Below, piece by piece: positions 29,964 to 38,088 of a DNA stretch of 64,000 nt. A program made the position numbers and the translations under genes. The stretch spans positions 62,001-126,000 of the forward strand of contig NZ_CP182947.1 of assembly GCF_048320135.1 (NCBI RefSeq). The letters run 5' to 3'. A model generated the notes under the pieces. The model had not been told where the DNA came from. It saw nothing but the letters and a program-made list of their open reading frames with translations, and made no database searches. This stretch comes from Ideonella_A sakaiensis_A (lineage in GTDB: Bacteria; Pseudomonadota; Gammaproteobacteria; Burkholderiales; Burkholderiaceae_C). Each line of letters starts with the position of its first letter. Position 1 is the stretch's first letter.

Positions 29964-31193
29964 CTACAAGAGTGACTTGAGCGGAACGGCTGGGTCGCAG
30001 GCCTGCTCGGGTGGCGGGTTCTTGCCGGCTTCGAGCAGCTTGCGCGACATCATGTGGTCCATCGGCGCATTGACCGATTCGACGCAGACCAGTTCGTCGC
30101 CGCGGTAGTGCAGGATCGAGAAGCTGTCGTCCTTTGCGCCGGGGCGGCGAAAGCGACGGCCTTCGGTCGGCATCAGGCCGGCCATCTGCAGCCGCAACGG
30201 GCCCTGCTCCGACCAGAACCACGGCAATGCGGTGTAGTCCTGTTCATTGCCGAGCAGATTGGCGGCGGCGCAGCGCGCCTGGTCGGTGGCGTTCTGCACC
30301 GATTCGAGGCGCAGCCGCTGGCCGCTGGCGGCTTGCGGAAAACGCGCGCAGTCGCCGACCGCATAAATCGCCGGATCCGACGTCATCATCCGGGCATTGA
30401 CGAGGACACCGTTGTCGACCTCCAGGCCGGCCGCTTCGGCGAGCGCGGTTTCCGGTTCGGCGCCGATGCCGACCAGCATCAGGTCGACCGGGCGCGGCTC
30501 GCCATCGACGGTGATCTGGACCAGGTGGTTGGCTTCGATCCGGTAGTCGTCGACCTTCGCGCCGAGTTGCAGCCGCAGCCCCGCCGCCTGGTGGTGGCTG
30601 CGGACGAAATCGGCCAGTTCCGGTGAAATCGAGCGCGACAGCAGGCGCGGTGCCGCTTCCAGCACCTCGACTTCGAGGCCGAGTCCGAGCGCGGTCATCG
30701 CGACTTCGAGACCGATGAAGCCGCCACCGAGCACCGTCAGCCTGCGGCCGGCTGTCAGCTGCGAACGCAGCGCTGCTGCATCCTCGGCGCTGCGCAGCAA
30801 TGCCACATTGGCCAGGCCGTCGGGCAGCGCCGCCAGCCGGCGAGCACGGGTGCCGGTTGCCAGCACCAGCTGCTCATAGGGCAACGCCGTTGCAGAGCGC
30901 AGCGTGACGGTCTTGCCGGCCCGGTCGATCGACTCCGCCGGGTCGGCCTGATGAACGCGGATGCCGGCCTCCGCATACCATGTATCGGCGCGGTGCGGTT
31001 GGCTCTGCTCGTCGGCATTTTTCAGAAAGGTTTTCGACAGCGGCGGGCGCTGGTAAGGAAGCACCGCCTCGGCGCAGACCAGGTGGACGCGGTGCCCCTG
31101 ACCGGCATTGGCCAGTGCCGCGCACAACGCGGCTGCGGCATGGCCGCCGCCGACGACGACGATATTCTGATCGGGAGAAGTGGCTTGGTTCAT
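29964..31193 (-). CDS. FAD-dependent ferredoxin reductase-like oxidoreductase
   Basis: 409 residues of the two-dinucleotide fold with FAD site IVVVGGGHAAAALC (11-24), a second GGGFIGLEVA for NAD(P)H and the FAD-closing YAVGDCARFP. Resembles reductases of Rieske oxygenase or P450 systems (RhbF/ThcD type). No oxygenase or ferredoxin is adjacent, so its partner is unknown. The ATG at 31193 is chosen; no strong ribosome site. Convergent with maeB with only 16 bp between. Confidence 0.85.
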   Translation of the reverse strand: MNQATSPDQNIVVVGGGHAAAALCAALANAGQGHRVHLVCAEAVLPYQRPPLSKTFLKNADEQSQPHRADTWYAEAGIRVHQADPAESIDRAGKTVTLRSATALPYEQLVLATGTRARRLAALPDGLANVALLRSAEDAAALRSQLTAGRRLTVLGGGFIGLEVAMTALGLGLEVEVLEAAPRLLSRSISPELADFVRSHHQAAGLRLQLGAKVDDYRIEANHLVQITVDGEPRPVDLMLVGIGAEPETALAEAAGLEVDNGVLVNARMMTSDPAIYAVGDCARFPQAASGQRLRLESVQNATDQARCAAANLLGNEQDYTALPWFWSEQGPLRLQMAGLMPTEGRRFRRPGAKDDSFSILHYRGDELVCVESVNAPMDHMMSRKLLEAGKNPPPEQACDPAVPLKSLL

Positions 31194-31363
31194 GGGCGGT
31201 GGTGCGGGCAGGCCGAGGCGCTGCCGATCGGTGTCGGGATCATCCGCCGCGGCGTGCGCGGCGGTGTTGCGGCATTGGCCGGATTGTCGTCGACATCGCT
31301 GGCTTGCCAGCCGTGCGCTGGCGCTGCCCTTCGCCTGCAGCCGCGCAGACGGAGTCGGCACCG

Positions 31364-32539
31364 ATGACCCGCAACCCGGTTCCGACGATCGTCGTCGCGC
31401 AGCTGCTCGGCACCTCGTTGTGGTTTTCGGCCAATGGTGCGGCCGACGACCTGATCCGGCAGTGGCAGATCAGCCAGGCGCAGATCGGCACGCTGACCAA
31501 TGCGGTGCAGTTCGGCTTCATCGTCGGCACGCTGGTCTTCGGCCTGTCCGGGCTGGCCGACCGCTTCCCGGCCAGCCGCATCTTCGCCGTCTGTGCGTTG
31601 CTCGGTGCCGGTTTCAATGCCTGCTTTGCGCTGTTTGCCGACGGCATCGCGATGGCGTTGCCGCTGCGCTTCGCGGTCGGTTTCAGCCTTGCCGGCGTCT
31701 ATCCGCTGGGCATGAAGCTGATCGTCGGTTGGGTGCCCGATCGGGCCGGCCCGGCATTGGCGCAGCTGGTCGGCATGTTGACGCTGGGCACGGCGCTGCC
31801 GCACGGCATCCGCTTCGCCGGTGGCGACTGGTCGTGGCAGGCGACGGTGCTGGTGTCGTCGGCGCTGGCGGTGCTTGCCGCCGCGATGATCCTGCGCCTT
31901 GGCGACGGGCCGCATTTGCGGCCGCGCGCCGGTGCGCCACGGCCCGGCTGGGGCAAGGTTTTCGAGGCCTGGACGGTGCCGGCATTCCGCGCGTCGGCAT
32001 TCGGCTATTTCGGCCACATGTGGGAGTTGTATGCCTTGTGGACGCTGGCGCCGGTGCTGATTGCGATCGGCCCGCTGGCCAGCGCCGGCAGCCCGGCGGT
32101 CTCGGGGCTCAGTTTTGCGATCGTCGGCATCGGCGCGATCGGCTGTTTTGCCGGCGGCTGGTGGTCGCGCCGGATTGGTAGTGCGCGCGTCGCCGCCGCT
32201 GCCCTCGCCGCGTCGGCTTTGTGCTGCGCGTTGTTCCCGTTCGCAGTCGGCTGGGCCGCCGCGCTGCAGCTGGTGCTGCTGCTGTTCTGGGGCCTGGCCG
32301 TTGTCGCCGATTCGCCGCATTTTTCGGCGTTGTCGGCACGTGCCTGTCCGCCGGCGATCGTCGGCAGCGCGCTGGCATTGCAGAACGCGATCGGTTTTGC
32401 GATCACGATGGTGTCGATACAGCTCGGCAGCGTGCTCGTCGACAGCTGGGGCGCGGCCGTCGCGTGGCTGCTGCTGCCCGGGCCGCTGCTCGCGCTGCTC
32501 GGGCTGTATCCGCTGTGGCGCAGGCGGATCACCGTCTGA
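31364..32539 (+). CDS. MFS transporter
   Basis: 391 residues, 12 predicted membrane segments, MFS motif A-like GLADRFPASRIFAV between helices 2 and 3. Divergent from the flavoprotein. GGAG lies ten bases before the ATG. Substrate unknown. Confidence 0.82.
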   Translation: MTRNPVPTIVVAQLLGTSLWFSANGAADDLIRQWQISQAQIGTLTNAVQFGFIVGTLVFGLSGLADRFPASRIFAVCALLGAGFNACFALFADGIAMALPLRFAVGFSLAGVYPLGMKLIVGWVPDRAGPALAQLVGMLTLGTALPHGIRFAGGDWSWQATVLVSSALAVLAAAMILRLGDGPHLRPRAGAPRPGWGKVFEAWTVPAFRASAFGYFGHMWELYALWTLAPVLIAIGPLASAGSPAVSGLSFAIVGIGAIGCFAGGWWSRRIGSARVAAAALAASALCCALFPFAVGWAAALQLVLLLFWGLAVVADSPHFSALSARACPPAIVGSALALQNAIGFAITMVSIQLGSVLVDSWGAAVAWLLLPGPLLALLGLYPLWRRRITV

Positions 32540-32632
32540 CGTCCGGCGCGCCGGTGTCGCCTGGTCGACAGGATCACGCAAGCATATGGTGAGAAGATTC
32601 GACCGTCGTTATCGATCAGCAAGGAGATGGAC

Positions 32633-33820
32633 ATGAGTCAGCGTGAAGTCGTCATCGTCAGCGCAGTGCGCACCGCAATCGGAACCTACGGAGGGGCCTT
32701 GAAGGACGTGCCTCCGACCAAGCTCGGCGCGCTGGTCACGAAGGAAGTGCTGGCGCGTGCCGGCGTGCAGGGCAGCGACGTCGGCCATGTCGTGTTCGGC
32801 CATGTGATCAATACCGAGCCGCGAGACATGTACCTGGCCCGCGTCGCCGCGATCGAAGGCGGCTGCAGCAACGAGACGCCGGCGCTGACGCTGAACCGGC
32901 TGTGCGGATCGGGGCTGCAGGCGATCATCAGCGCGGCGCAGAGCATCCTGCTCGGCGATACCGATGTCGCGATCGGCGGCGGCGCCGAAAGCATGAGCCG
33001 CGCACCGTATTCACTGCCGCAGGCGCGCTGGGGCGCGAGGATGGGCGACATGAAGGCGGTCGACATGATGCTCGGCGCGCTGCACGACCCCTTCCATTCG
33101 ATCCACATGGGCGTGACCGCCGAGAATGTCGCGAAGGAATACGACATCAGCCGCAGCCAGCAGGACGAAGCCGCGCTGGAAAGCCACCGCCGCGCGCAGA
33201 AGGCGATCGAGGCCGGCTATTTCAAGGATCAGATCGTCGCGGTGCCGCTGGAAAGCCGCAAGGGCACGGTGATGTTCGATACCGACGAGCATGTTCGCCG
33301 CGATGCCAAGCTCGACGACATGTCGAAGCTGAAACCGGCATTCCAGAAGGAAAACGGCACCGTCACCGCCGGCAACGCCTCGGGCATCAACGATGCCGCC
33401 GCGGCGGTGCTGCTGATGGAGCGCGGCGAGGCCGAGCGCCGCGGCCTGAAGCCGCTGGCCCGCATCGTCTCTTATGCCCATGCCGGTGTCGATCCGAAAC
33501 TGATGGGCATCGGCCCGGTGCCGGCGTCGCGCAAGGCGCTCGAGAAGGCCGGCCTGAAGGTCGAGCAGATCGACGTCGTCGAGGCCAACGAGGCGTTTGC
33601 CGCGCAGGCCTGCGCGGTCAGCAAGGAGCTCGGGCTCGATCCGGCGAAGGTCAATCCGAACGGCTCCGGCATTTCGCTCGGCCATCCGGTCGGCGCCACC
33701 GGCGCGCTGATCACCGTGAAGGCGGTGCACGAACTGCAGCGTAGCGGCGGCCGCTACGGGCTGGTGACGATGTGCATCGGCGGTGGCCAGGGCATCGCCT
33801 GCGTGCTCGAGCGCCTCTGA
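32633..33820 (+). CDS. bktB: Acetyl-CoA C-acyltransferase / beta-ketothiolase, BktB type
   Basis: 395 residues. Catalytic Cys91 in LCGSGLQA, His351 in SLGHPVGATG and Cys381 in TMCIGGGQG are intact. The whole chain closely follows the BktB thiolase of PHA producers (REVVIVSAVRTAIGTYGG, NTEPRDMYLARVAAIEGG). The start is the second ATG (32633): AAGGAG touches the first ATG at 32627, so only the second has proper spacing. Condenses acetyl-CoA with acetyl- or propionyl-CoA for PHB/PHBV, or works in reverse on ketoacyl-CoA. Confidence 0.93.
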   Translation: MSQREVVIVSAVRTAIGTYGGALKDVPPTKLGALVTKEVLARAGVQGSDVGHVVFGHVINTEPRDMYLARVAAIEGGCSNETPALTLNRLCGSGLQAIISAAQSILLGDTDVAIGGGAESMSRAPYSLPQARWGARMGDMKAVDMMLGALHDPFHSIHMGVTAENVAKEYDISRSQQDEAALESHRRAQKAIEAGYFKDQIVAVPLESRKGTVMFDTDEHVRRDAKLDDMSKLKPAFQKENGTVTAGNASGINDAAAAVLLMERGEAERRGLKPLARIVSYAHAGVDPKLMGIGPVPASRKALEKAGLKVEQIDVVEANEAFAAQACAVSKELGLDPAKVNPNGSGISLGHPVGATGALITVKAVHELQRSGGRYGLVTMCIGGGQGIACVLERL

Positions 33821-33828
33821 GCCAGCAG

Positions 33829-33854
33829 CCGCGCGCTGCCGGCGCGGCGCGCGG
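33829..33854. terminator. Convergent hairpin after the thiolase
   Basis: CCGCGCGC (33829-33836) pairs with GCGCGCGG (33847-33854) around a ten-base loop, between the thiolase and the quinone reductase stops. No T-run; likely a shared 3' end. Confidence 0.5.
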
Positions 33855-33856
33855 CC

Positions 33857-34831
33857 TCACAGCTTCAGCAGCACCTTCGCGTCGGCGCCGCGCTCGACCT
33901 GCTGGTGGGCGGCGGCGCATTCGGCCAGCGGATAGATGCTGAGCGGCGGGTGCTGCAGCTGCTGGCGAAGCAGCAGGCTGACACCTTCGACGGTCTCTCT
34001 CAATGCCGCATCGCGCAGCTTGTAGACGATGAAGAAATCGAGGGTGATCCCACCGAGAATCATCGGACCGAAACCGAGCTGGAACTGCGGCTTGTTCGAG
34101 CCATAGATCACCGCGCGGCCGCCTTCGCGGATCAGGCTGCCGTACAGCGGCGCATGGCCCGCCGCATCGACGTCGATCAGCGCATCGACACCCTGCCCGC
34201 CCGACAGTTCGCGGACGCGGGCCACCAGATCCTCTTCCTTGTAGTTGACGGTCTCGGCGGCGCCGAGGGCCCGGGCCCGATCGGCCTTCTGCAGGCTGCT
34301 GATCGTTGCGATCACTCGTGCGCCGGCGCGCTGCGCCAGCTGCACCGCATAGGCGCCGACCGCACCGGCGCCACCAGTCACGAGCACGGTGCGGCCGAGC
34401 AGGCTGCCGCAGCGGGCGACCGCATGGAAGGCGGTCATTCGCGGAATGCCGACCGACGCGCCGACCTCTAACCCGACGTCGTCAGGCAGCGCGACCGCCT
34501 GCGCCGATGGCAAGACCACCGCCTGCGCGGCGGTACCGTGGGCGCGCTCCCATTGCGCGTTGTAGAGCCAGACGCGCTGGCCGATCCGGCCGGCATCGAC
34601 ACCAGCGCCGACCGCGTCGATCACGCCAGCGCCGTCGCTGTGCGGAATCACCTCGGAATAGGACAACTGGCTGCTGGCGGTGCCGGCGCGCGACTTGACG
34701 TCCGACGGGTTGACGCCGCTGAAGGCGAGTGCGACGCGGACTTCGCCCGGACCGGGCTCTGGCCGTGCCCGCTCGACGAGCTGCAGGACCTCGGCAGCGG
34801 GTCCCTTGGTGTTGTAGACGATGGCCTGCAT
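33857..34831 (-). CDS. Zinc-independent NADPH:quinone reductase (MDR superfamily)
   Basis: 324 residues. GGAGG before the ATG at 34831. N-terminal GroES-like fold (SGVNPSDVKSRAG) and NADPH site VLVTGGAGAVGAYAVQLA. No zinc-binding cysteine cluster, as in quinone oxidoreductase/zeta-crystallin members. Reduces quinones or enones; physiological substrate unknown. Confidence 0.88.
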   Translation of the reverse strand: MQAIVYNTKGPAAEVLQLVERARPEPGPGEVRVALAFSGVNPSDVKSRAGTASSQLSYSEVIPHSDGAGVIDAVGAGVDAGRIGQRVWLYNAQWERAHGTAAQAVVLPSAQAVALPDDVGLEVGASVGIPRMTAFHAVARCGSLLGRTVLVTGGAGAVGAYAVQLAQRAGARVIATISSLQKADRARALGAAETVNYKEEDLVARVRELSGGQGVDALIDVDAAGHAPLYGSLIREGGRAVIYGSNKPQFQLGFGPMILGGITLDFFIVYKLRDAALRETVEGVSLLLRQQLQHPPLSIYPLAECAAAHQQVERGADAKVLLKL

Positions 34832-34884
34832 GAAACCTCCTGCTGCGGATGCCGCAACGGAGAGATTCTGGACCAAGCCGGGAG

Positions 34885-35166
34885 TCAGCCCTTGTTCTTC
34901 TCGTCCTTCAGCAGCTTGTCCTTGCGCTGCGCATCGAGGCCGGGCGTCGAGCGCAGGTCGGTATCGACCTGTCCCGCATCGAGGTCCTTCTTGGCCTGTT
35001 CGATCTTGCGGTCCGGCTCGTCCTTCGTCAGGTCGGGCATGTCGGCATCGGGCGGCAGATTGGTCGCCTCGGCGCCGTTGGTCACGTGCGGGTCGTGCGG
35101 GCGGTCGTTCGGCGACGCCTCCGGCGGGGTTGCCGCGCTGCGGTCGCGATCGCGTTGGGTATTCAT
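34885..35166 (-). CDS. Small hydrophilic protein of 93 residues, unknown
   Basis: ATG at 35166. The chain is rich in Asp, Lys, Pro and Arg with no hydrophobic core (QRDRDRSAATPPEAS at the start, KDKLLKDEKNKG at the end), so it is probably disordered. It begins one base after the stop of the 55-residue gene, strongly suggesting a coupled pair. No recognised family. Confidence 0.6.
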   Translation of the reverse strand: MNTQRDRDRSAATPPEASPNDRPHDPHVTNGAEATNLPPDADMPDLTKDEPDRKIEQAKKDLDAGQVDTDLRSTPGLDAQRKDKLLKDEKNKG

Positions 35167-35167
35167 C

Positions 35168-35335
35168 TCAGAGTGACGCTTGTGTTTCGTCGCCGAGTGG
35201 CTCGGACATCCAGGCGGTCGGGTGGGCTGCTTCGTAACCCAGCCACAGCAAGCTGTCGGTCGCGGCATCCAGCGGTTGCTGGGCCCACGACTCGGTGCAG
35301 GCATTCAGCGCGACGATCTGTTCGGTATCAGGCAT
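35168..35335 (-). CDS. Small protein of 55 residues, first gene of a coupled pair
   Basis: ATG at 35335 with GGAG six to seven bases upstream. Acidic and rich in Trp and Leu (SWAQQPLDAATDSLLWLGYE), with no signal peptide. It ends one base before the 93-residue gene. Upstream are a CTAG half-site (35385-35390) and a CTAG dyad (35455-35472), then the divergent phasin gene. No known family; real on the basis of the ribosome site and coupling. Confidence 0.58.
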   Translation of the reverse strand: MPDTEQIVALNACTESWAQQPLDAATDSLLWLGYEAAHPTAWMSEPLGDETQASL

Positions 35336-35454
35336 CAAGAGCTCCAGATTCAGTCAATCGAGTGTCCGTCAAGCCCGGGATCGTCCCTAGCGGCGTCCGT
35401 CCCGTTCCGCTGTCAGAATCGGCCGACACCGCGCGCGCGACCCTGGCGCGCTTT

Positions 35455-35472
35455 CTAGGGGTCGGGACCTAG
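35455..35472. promoter_or_regulatory. CTAGG-N8-CCTAG dyad between small genes and phaP
   Basis: Perfect 5-bp inverted repeat directly abutting the first phasin operator. A further CCCTAG half-site is at 35385-35390. It could serve the small-gene pair to the left or act as an upstream activator site for phaP to the right; the regulator is unknown. Confidence 0.45.
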
Positions 35473-35473
35473 A

Positions 35474-35490
35474 TTGCTGCATTGCAGCAA
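35474..35490. promoter_or_regulatory. Upstream TGC-rich palindrome of phaP (PhaR-type operator 1)
   Basis: TTGCTGCATTGCAGCAA is a 17-base palindrome around a single centre base. The TGC/GCA pattern matches the kind of site reported for PhaR repressors of phasin genes. It lies just upstream of the -35 element. Confidence 0.7.
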
Positions 35491-35497
35491 ATAAAGC

Positions 35498-35525
35498 TTG
35501 CATCCGGCGGGAACGCCGTTAAACT
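35498..35525 (+). promoter_or_regulatory. Predicted phaP promoter
   Basis: TTGCAT (35498-35503) and TAAACT (35520-35525) are separated by 16 bp, a plausible sigma-70 promoter placed between the two TGC palindromes, about 60 bp ahead of the phasin ATG. Confidence 0.55.
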
Positions 35526-35530
35526 CTGGT

Positions 35531-35547
35531 TTGTTGCAGTGCAGCAA
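35531..35547. promoter_or_regulatory. Downstream TGC-rich palindrome of phaP (PhaR-type operator 2)
   Basis: TTGTTGCAGTGCAGCAA differs from operator 1 in two bases (positions 4 and 9) and covers the expected transcription start. A bound repressor here would block initiation. Confidence 0.7.
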
Positions 35548-35583
35548 ATGCACTGAGAAATGATTTCAAACCAGGAGAACTCC

Positions 35584-36114
35584 ATGATCGATACCAAAGA
35601 ATTCACCGCAGCCCAGCAAGCCGCCGTCGAGCAATATTTCGCACTGAGCAGCAAGGCCCTGGAAGGCGTCGAGCAGCTGACCGCGCTGAACCTGCAGGTC
35701 GCGAAGACCGTGCTGGCCGAGTCGGCCGAAGAAGCCAACGCCGCGATGTCGGCGCGCAGCCCGGAAGACCTGTACAAGCTGCAGGCTTCGATCTGGAAGT
35801 CGGCCCCGGAAAAGTCGGTCGCCTACGTCAACCAGGTCAAGGCCATCGTCGATTCGACCTTCCTGAGCCACCGTGCCGCTGCCGAAGCCAAGCTCGCCGA
35901 AACCCAGGCGCAATTTGTCGCGTCGCTGGCCGGCATGCTGAAGAATGCCCCGGGTTCGGACAATGCGCTGGCGCTGGTCAAGTCGGCCGTCGCAGCGTCG
36001 AACAATGCTTATGAAGGCGTCAACAAGGCGACCCGCCAGGTCGTCGAAGCCGTCGAAGCCAATGTCAGCCAGTTTGCCGTTGCCGCCAACAAGGCGACCA
36101 AGGCCGCTGCCTGA
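35584..36114 (+). CDS. phaP: Phasin (PHA granule-associated protein)
   Basis: 176 residues, a helical phasin-2 family protein (FTAAQQAAVEQYFALSSKAL..., ALNLQVAKTVLAESAEEA). Covers polyhydroxyalkanoate granules and controls their size. AGGAG seven bases before the ATG. Low-complexity Ala/Lys C-terminus. It is flanked by two TGC palindromes and a strong terminator, so it is a monocistronic, repressor-controlled gene. Direct evidence that the organism stores PHA. Confidence 0.92.
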   Translation: MIDTKEFTAAQQAAVEQYFALSSKALEGVEQLTALNLQVAKTVLAESAEEANAAMSARSPEDLYKLQASIWKSAPEKSVAYVNQVKAIVDSTFLSHRAAAEAKLAETQAQFVASLAGMLKNAPGSDNALALVKSAVAASNNAYEGVNKATRQVVEAVEANVSQFAVAANKATKAAA

Positions 36115-36162
36115 TTGCCGCCTCGGCGATGCCGCGGCGTGTCTGACACGCCCGGCGTCCGG

Positions 36163-36191
36163 CGCCGCCCGCTTTTGCGCGGCGGCGTTTT
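36163..36191 (+). terminator. Rho-independent terminator of phaP
   Basis: CGCCGCCCGC (36163-36172), TTTT loop, GCGCGGCGGCG with one bulge, then TTTT. A ten-pair GC stem followed by a T-run, 50 bp after the phasin stop. Confidence 0.8.
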
Positions 36192-36384
36192 GCCATTCCG
36201 CCACGGTGCCCGTTTGTCTTCGGGCCCCGACCTTCGGCAGGAGCCGTTTGCGCCTTCTTGGCGCACCGATCCGCCACGAGCCGCGTCGCTGCGCGACCGG
36301 CGTTCGATCTCGACCGGTTCGGTCGCTCAAGCCGCCTTTGGCAGCCGGAAGCGATTCGAGACCTGGTCACCCGCAAGGAGCGTC

Positions 36385-36972
36385 ATGACCATGTCGATCA
36401 TCCCGCCGGGCGCTGCGGCGCCGTCGTCCACACTGCCAGCTGCCGACAGCACGCCGCCGCGGCGATCGAGCTGGCAGTTGGGACTGGCCGCCGTGCTGCT
36501 GTCCAGCGGCATCGCGACCGCCTGGGCCCACCACCAGCCTCCGGTCGCCGGCAAACAGAAGCCGCACCGCGCCACCGCCGTCCAGGTGGCCACGGCGCCG
36601 CCGGTCATTGATGGCCATGTCGGATATGCGTCGTTTTACGCGCAGCGGTTTTCCGGCCGCACGATGGCCGACGGCACGCCGATGCGGCCCGACTCCGACA
36701 ATGCGGCCAGCCTGACCTTGCCGCTTGGCAGCAAGGCGCTGGTGACCAACCTGCGCAACGGCCGCAGCGCGGTGGTGACGATCCGCGACCGCGGGCCCTA
36801 TGTGAAGGGGCGGATCATCGATGTCTCGCCAAGCACCGCACGTTCGCTCGGCATGGTCAATGCCGGCGTCGTCAAGGTTGCAGTGCGGGCGCTCGACGAT
36901 CTGGATCCGGACGAAAAATTCGACGCGATCGTCGCTGCAGCCGAGTCCGACGCGCAGCAGGCCGCCGAATAG
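36385..36972 (+). CDS. rlpA: RlpA-like septal ring lytic transglycosylase, short form
   Basis: 195 residues: one N-terminal membrane/signal segment (LGLAAVLLSSGIATAWA), then the double-psi beta-barrel domain with GYASFYAQRFSGRTMADGTP and VTIRDRGPYVKGRIIDVS, the latter holding the catalytic Asp. No SPOR domain is attached, unlike E. coli RlpA. AAGGAG four bases before the ATG at 36385; the ATG at 36391 is an alternative. Acts on peptidoglycan in the envelope. Confidence 0.82.
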   Translation: MTMSIIPPGAAAPSSTLPAADSTPPRRSSWQLGLAAVLLSSGIATAWAHHQPPVAGKQKPHRATAVQVATAPPVIDGHVGYASFYAQRFSGRTMADGTPMRPDSDNAASLTLPLGSKALVTNLRNGRSAVVTIRDRGPYVKGRIIDVSPSTARSLGMVNAGVVKVAVRALDDLDPDEKFDAIVAAAESDAQQAAE

Positions 36973-37119
36973 AAATGATCGGGCCGGCGCGCCGGCGCAA
37001 CAACCCTGCGGCGCGGTGCCGGGCATCCGGGTGCTAACGTCGGGCTTTGCAGGAGCCGCAATGCCCATCAAACCCCGCTCGTCAGGCTTGTCGATCCGAT
37101 TCGCACATCGAGGACGGCG

Positions 37120-37983
37120 GTGATCCGGCTCAAGCTGTCGGTCGATCTCGACTACGAGATCGCCGACCAGACCGCCGATTTCATCTTCAACATCCATGCT
37201 GCGCATACGCAGCAACAACTCGTCGTCGATGAGTCGCTCGGCCTGAGCCAGAATGTCCAGGGCCAGGTCGATACCGACCCGACCAGCGGCAACCGCTACC
37301 TGCGGGTGCGCGCATCGCGCGGCCCGTTGCGGGTGTCGTATTCGGCAACGATCGACCTGCAGCACCATGTCGCCGACCCGGCGCAGATCGCCGAAGTGCC
37401 AATCGCCGAGCTGCCGACACGCGTGCTCGGCTGGATCTATCCAAGCCGTTATTGCCAGTCGGACCGGCTGCTGAAGCTGGCGGCGCGCGAGTTCAGCCAG
37501 CTGCCCTGGGGTTATTCGCGGGTGCAGGCCATCCGCGACTGGGTGCTGCAGCGCACGACCTTCATGTCGAATTCCTCCGATGCGCACACCGCGGCGGTCG
37601 ATACGCTGATCGAGGCGGCCGGTGTCTGCCGCGATTTTGCGCACCTGATGATTGCGTTGTGCCGGGCCGTCAATATTCCGGCGCGGTTTGCCACCGGTGT
37701 CGACTACGGCGCCGATCCGGCGCTCGGGCCGACCGACTTCCATGCCTATGTCGAGGTCTATCTCGGCGGACGCTGGTACATCTTCGACCCCTCTGGCACC
37801 GCGATCCCGATGGGATTCGTGCGATTCGGCACCGGCCGCGATGCGGCCGACGTCGCGTTTGCGACGATTTTTGGCGCGGTCAGCTCGTCGGCTCCGCACA
37901 TCAGCATCGCCGCGGTGCCGAATGCCGACGGCCAGCTGATCATTCCGCAACATACCGACCGGGCGCTGTCGACCGACGCCTGA
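37120..37983 (+). CDS. Transglutaminase-like domain protein
   Basis: 287 residues, GTG start at 37120. Cys170 (AAGVCRDFAHLM), His208 (DFHAYVEVYL) and Asp223 (FDPSG) form the transglutaminase/protease triad; the N-terminal ~100 residues are a beta domain typical for these bacterial proteins. No signal peptide, so probably cytoplasmic. Substrate unknown; may cleave or crosslink isopeptide-type bonds. Confidence 0.85.
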   Translation: MIRLKLSVDLDYEIADQTADFIFNIHAAHTQQQLVVDESLGLSQNVQGQVDTDPTSGNRYLRVRASRGPLRVSYSATIDLQHHVADPAQIAEVPIAELPTRVLGWIYPSRYCQSDRLLKLAAREFSQLPWGYSRVQAIRDWVLQRTTFMSNSSDAHTAAVDTLIEAAGVCRDFAHLMIALCRAVNIPARFATGVDYGADPALGPTDFHAYVEVYLGGRWYIFDPSGTAIPMGFVRFGTGRDAADVAFATIFGAVSSSAPHISIAAVPNADGQLIIPQHTDRALSTDA

Positions 37984-38088
37984 GCGCGCGCCGGCTTCGC
38001 CCGGCCGGGCAGGCGCTTCTGCTTGATCTGGCGCAAGCCGGCGTCATTCGGTTGCCGGCGGCACCGCTGCGTCGCGTATCGTCGTTCC

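Noticed and set aside
36973..37119. GGCCGGCGCGCCGGC-like self-complementary stretch before the transglutaminase gene
   Set aside because: No loop for a hairpin and common in GC-rich DNA; not called a terminator.
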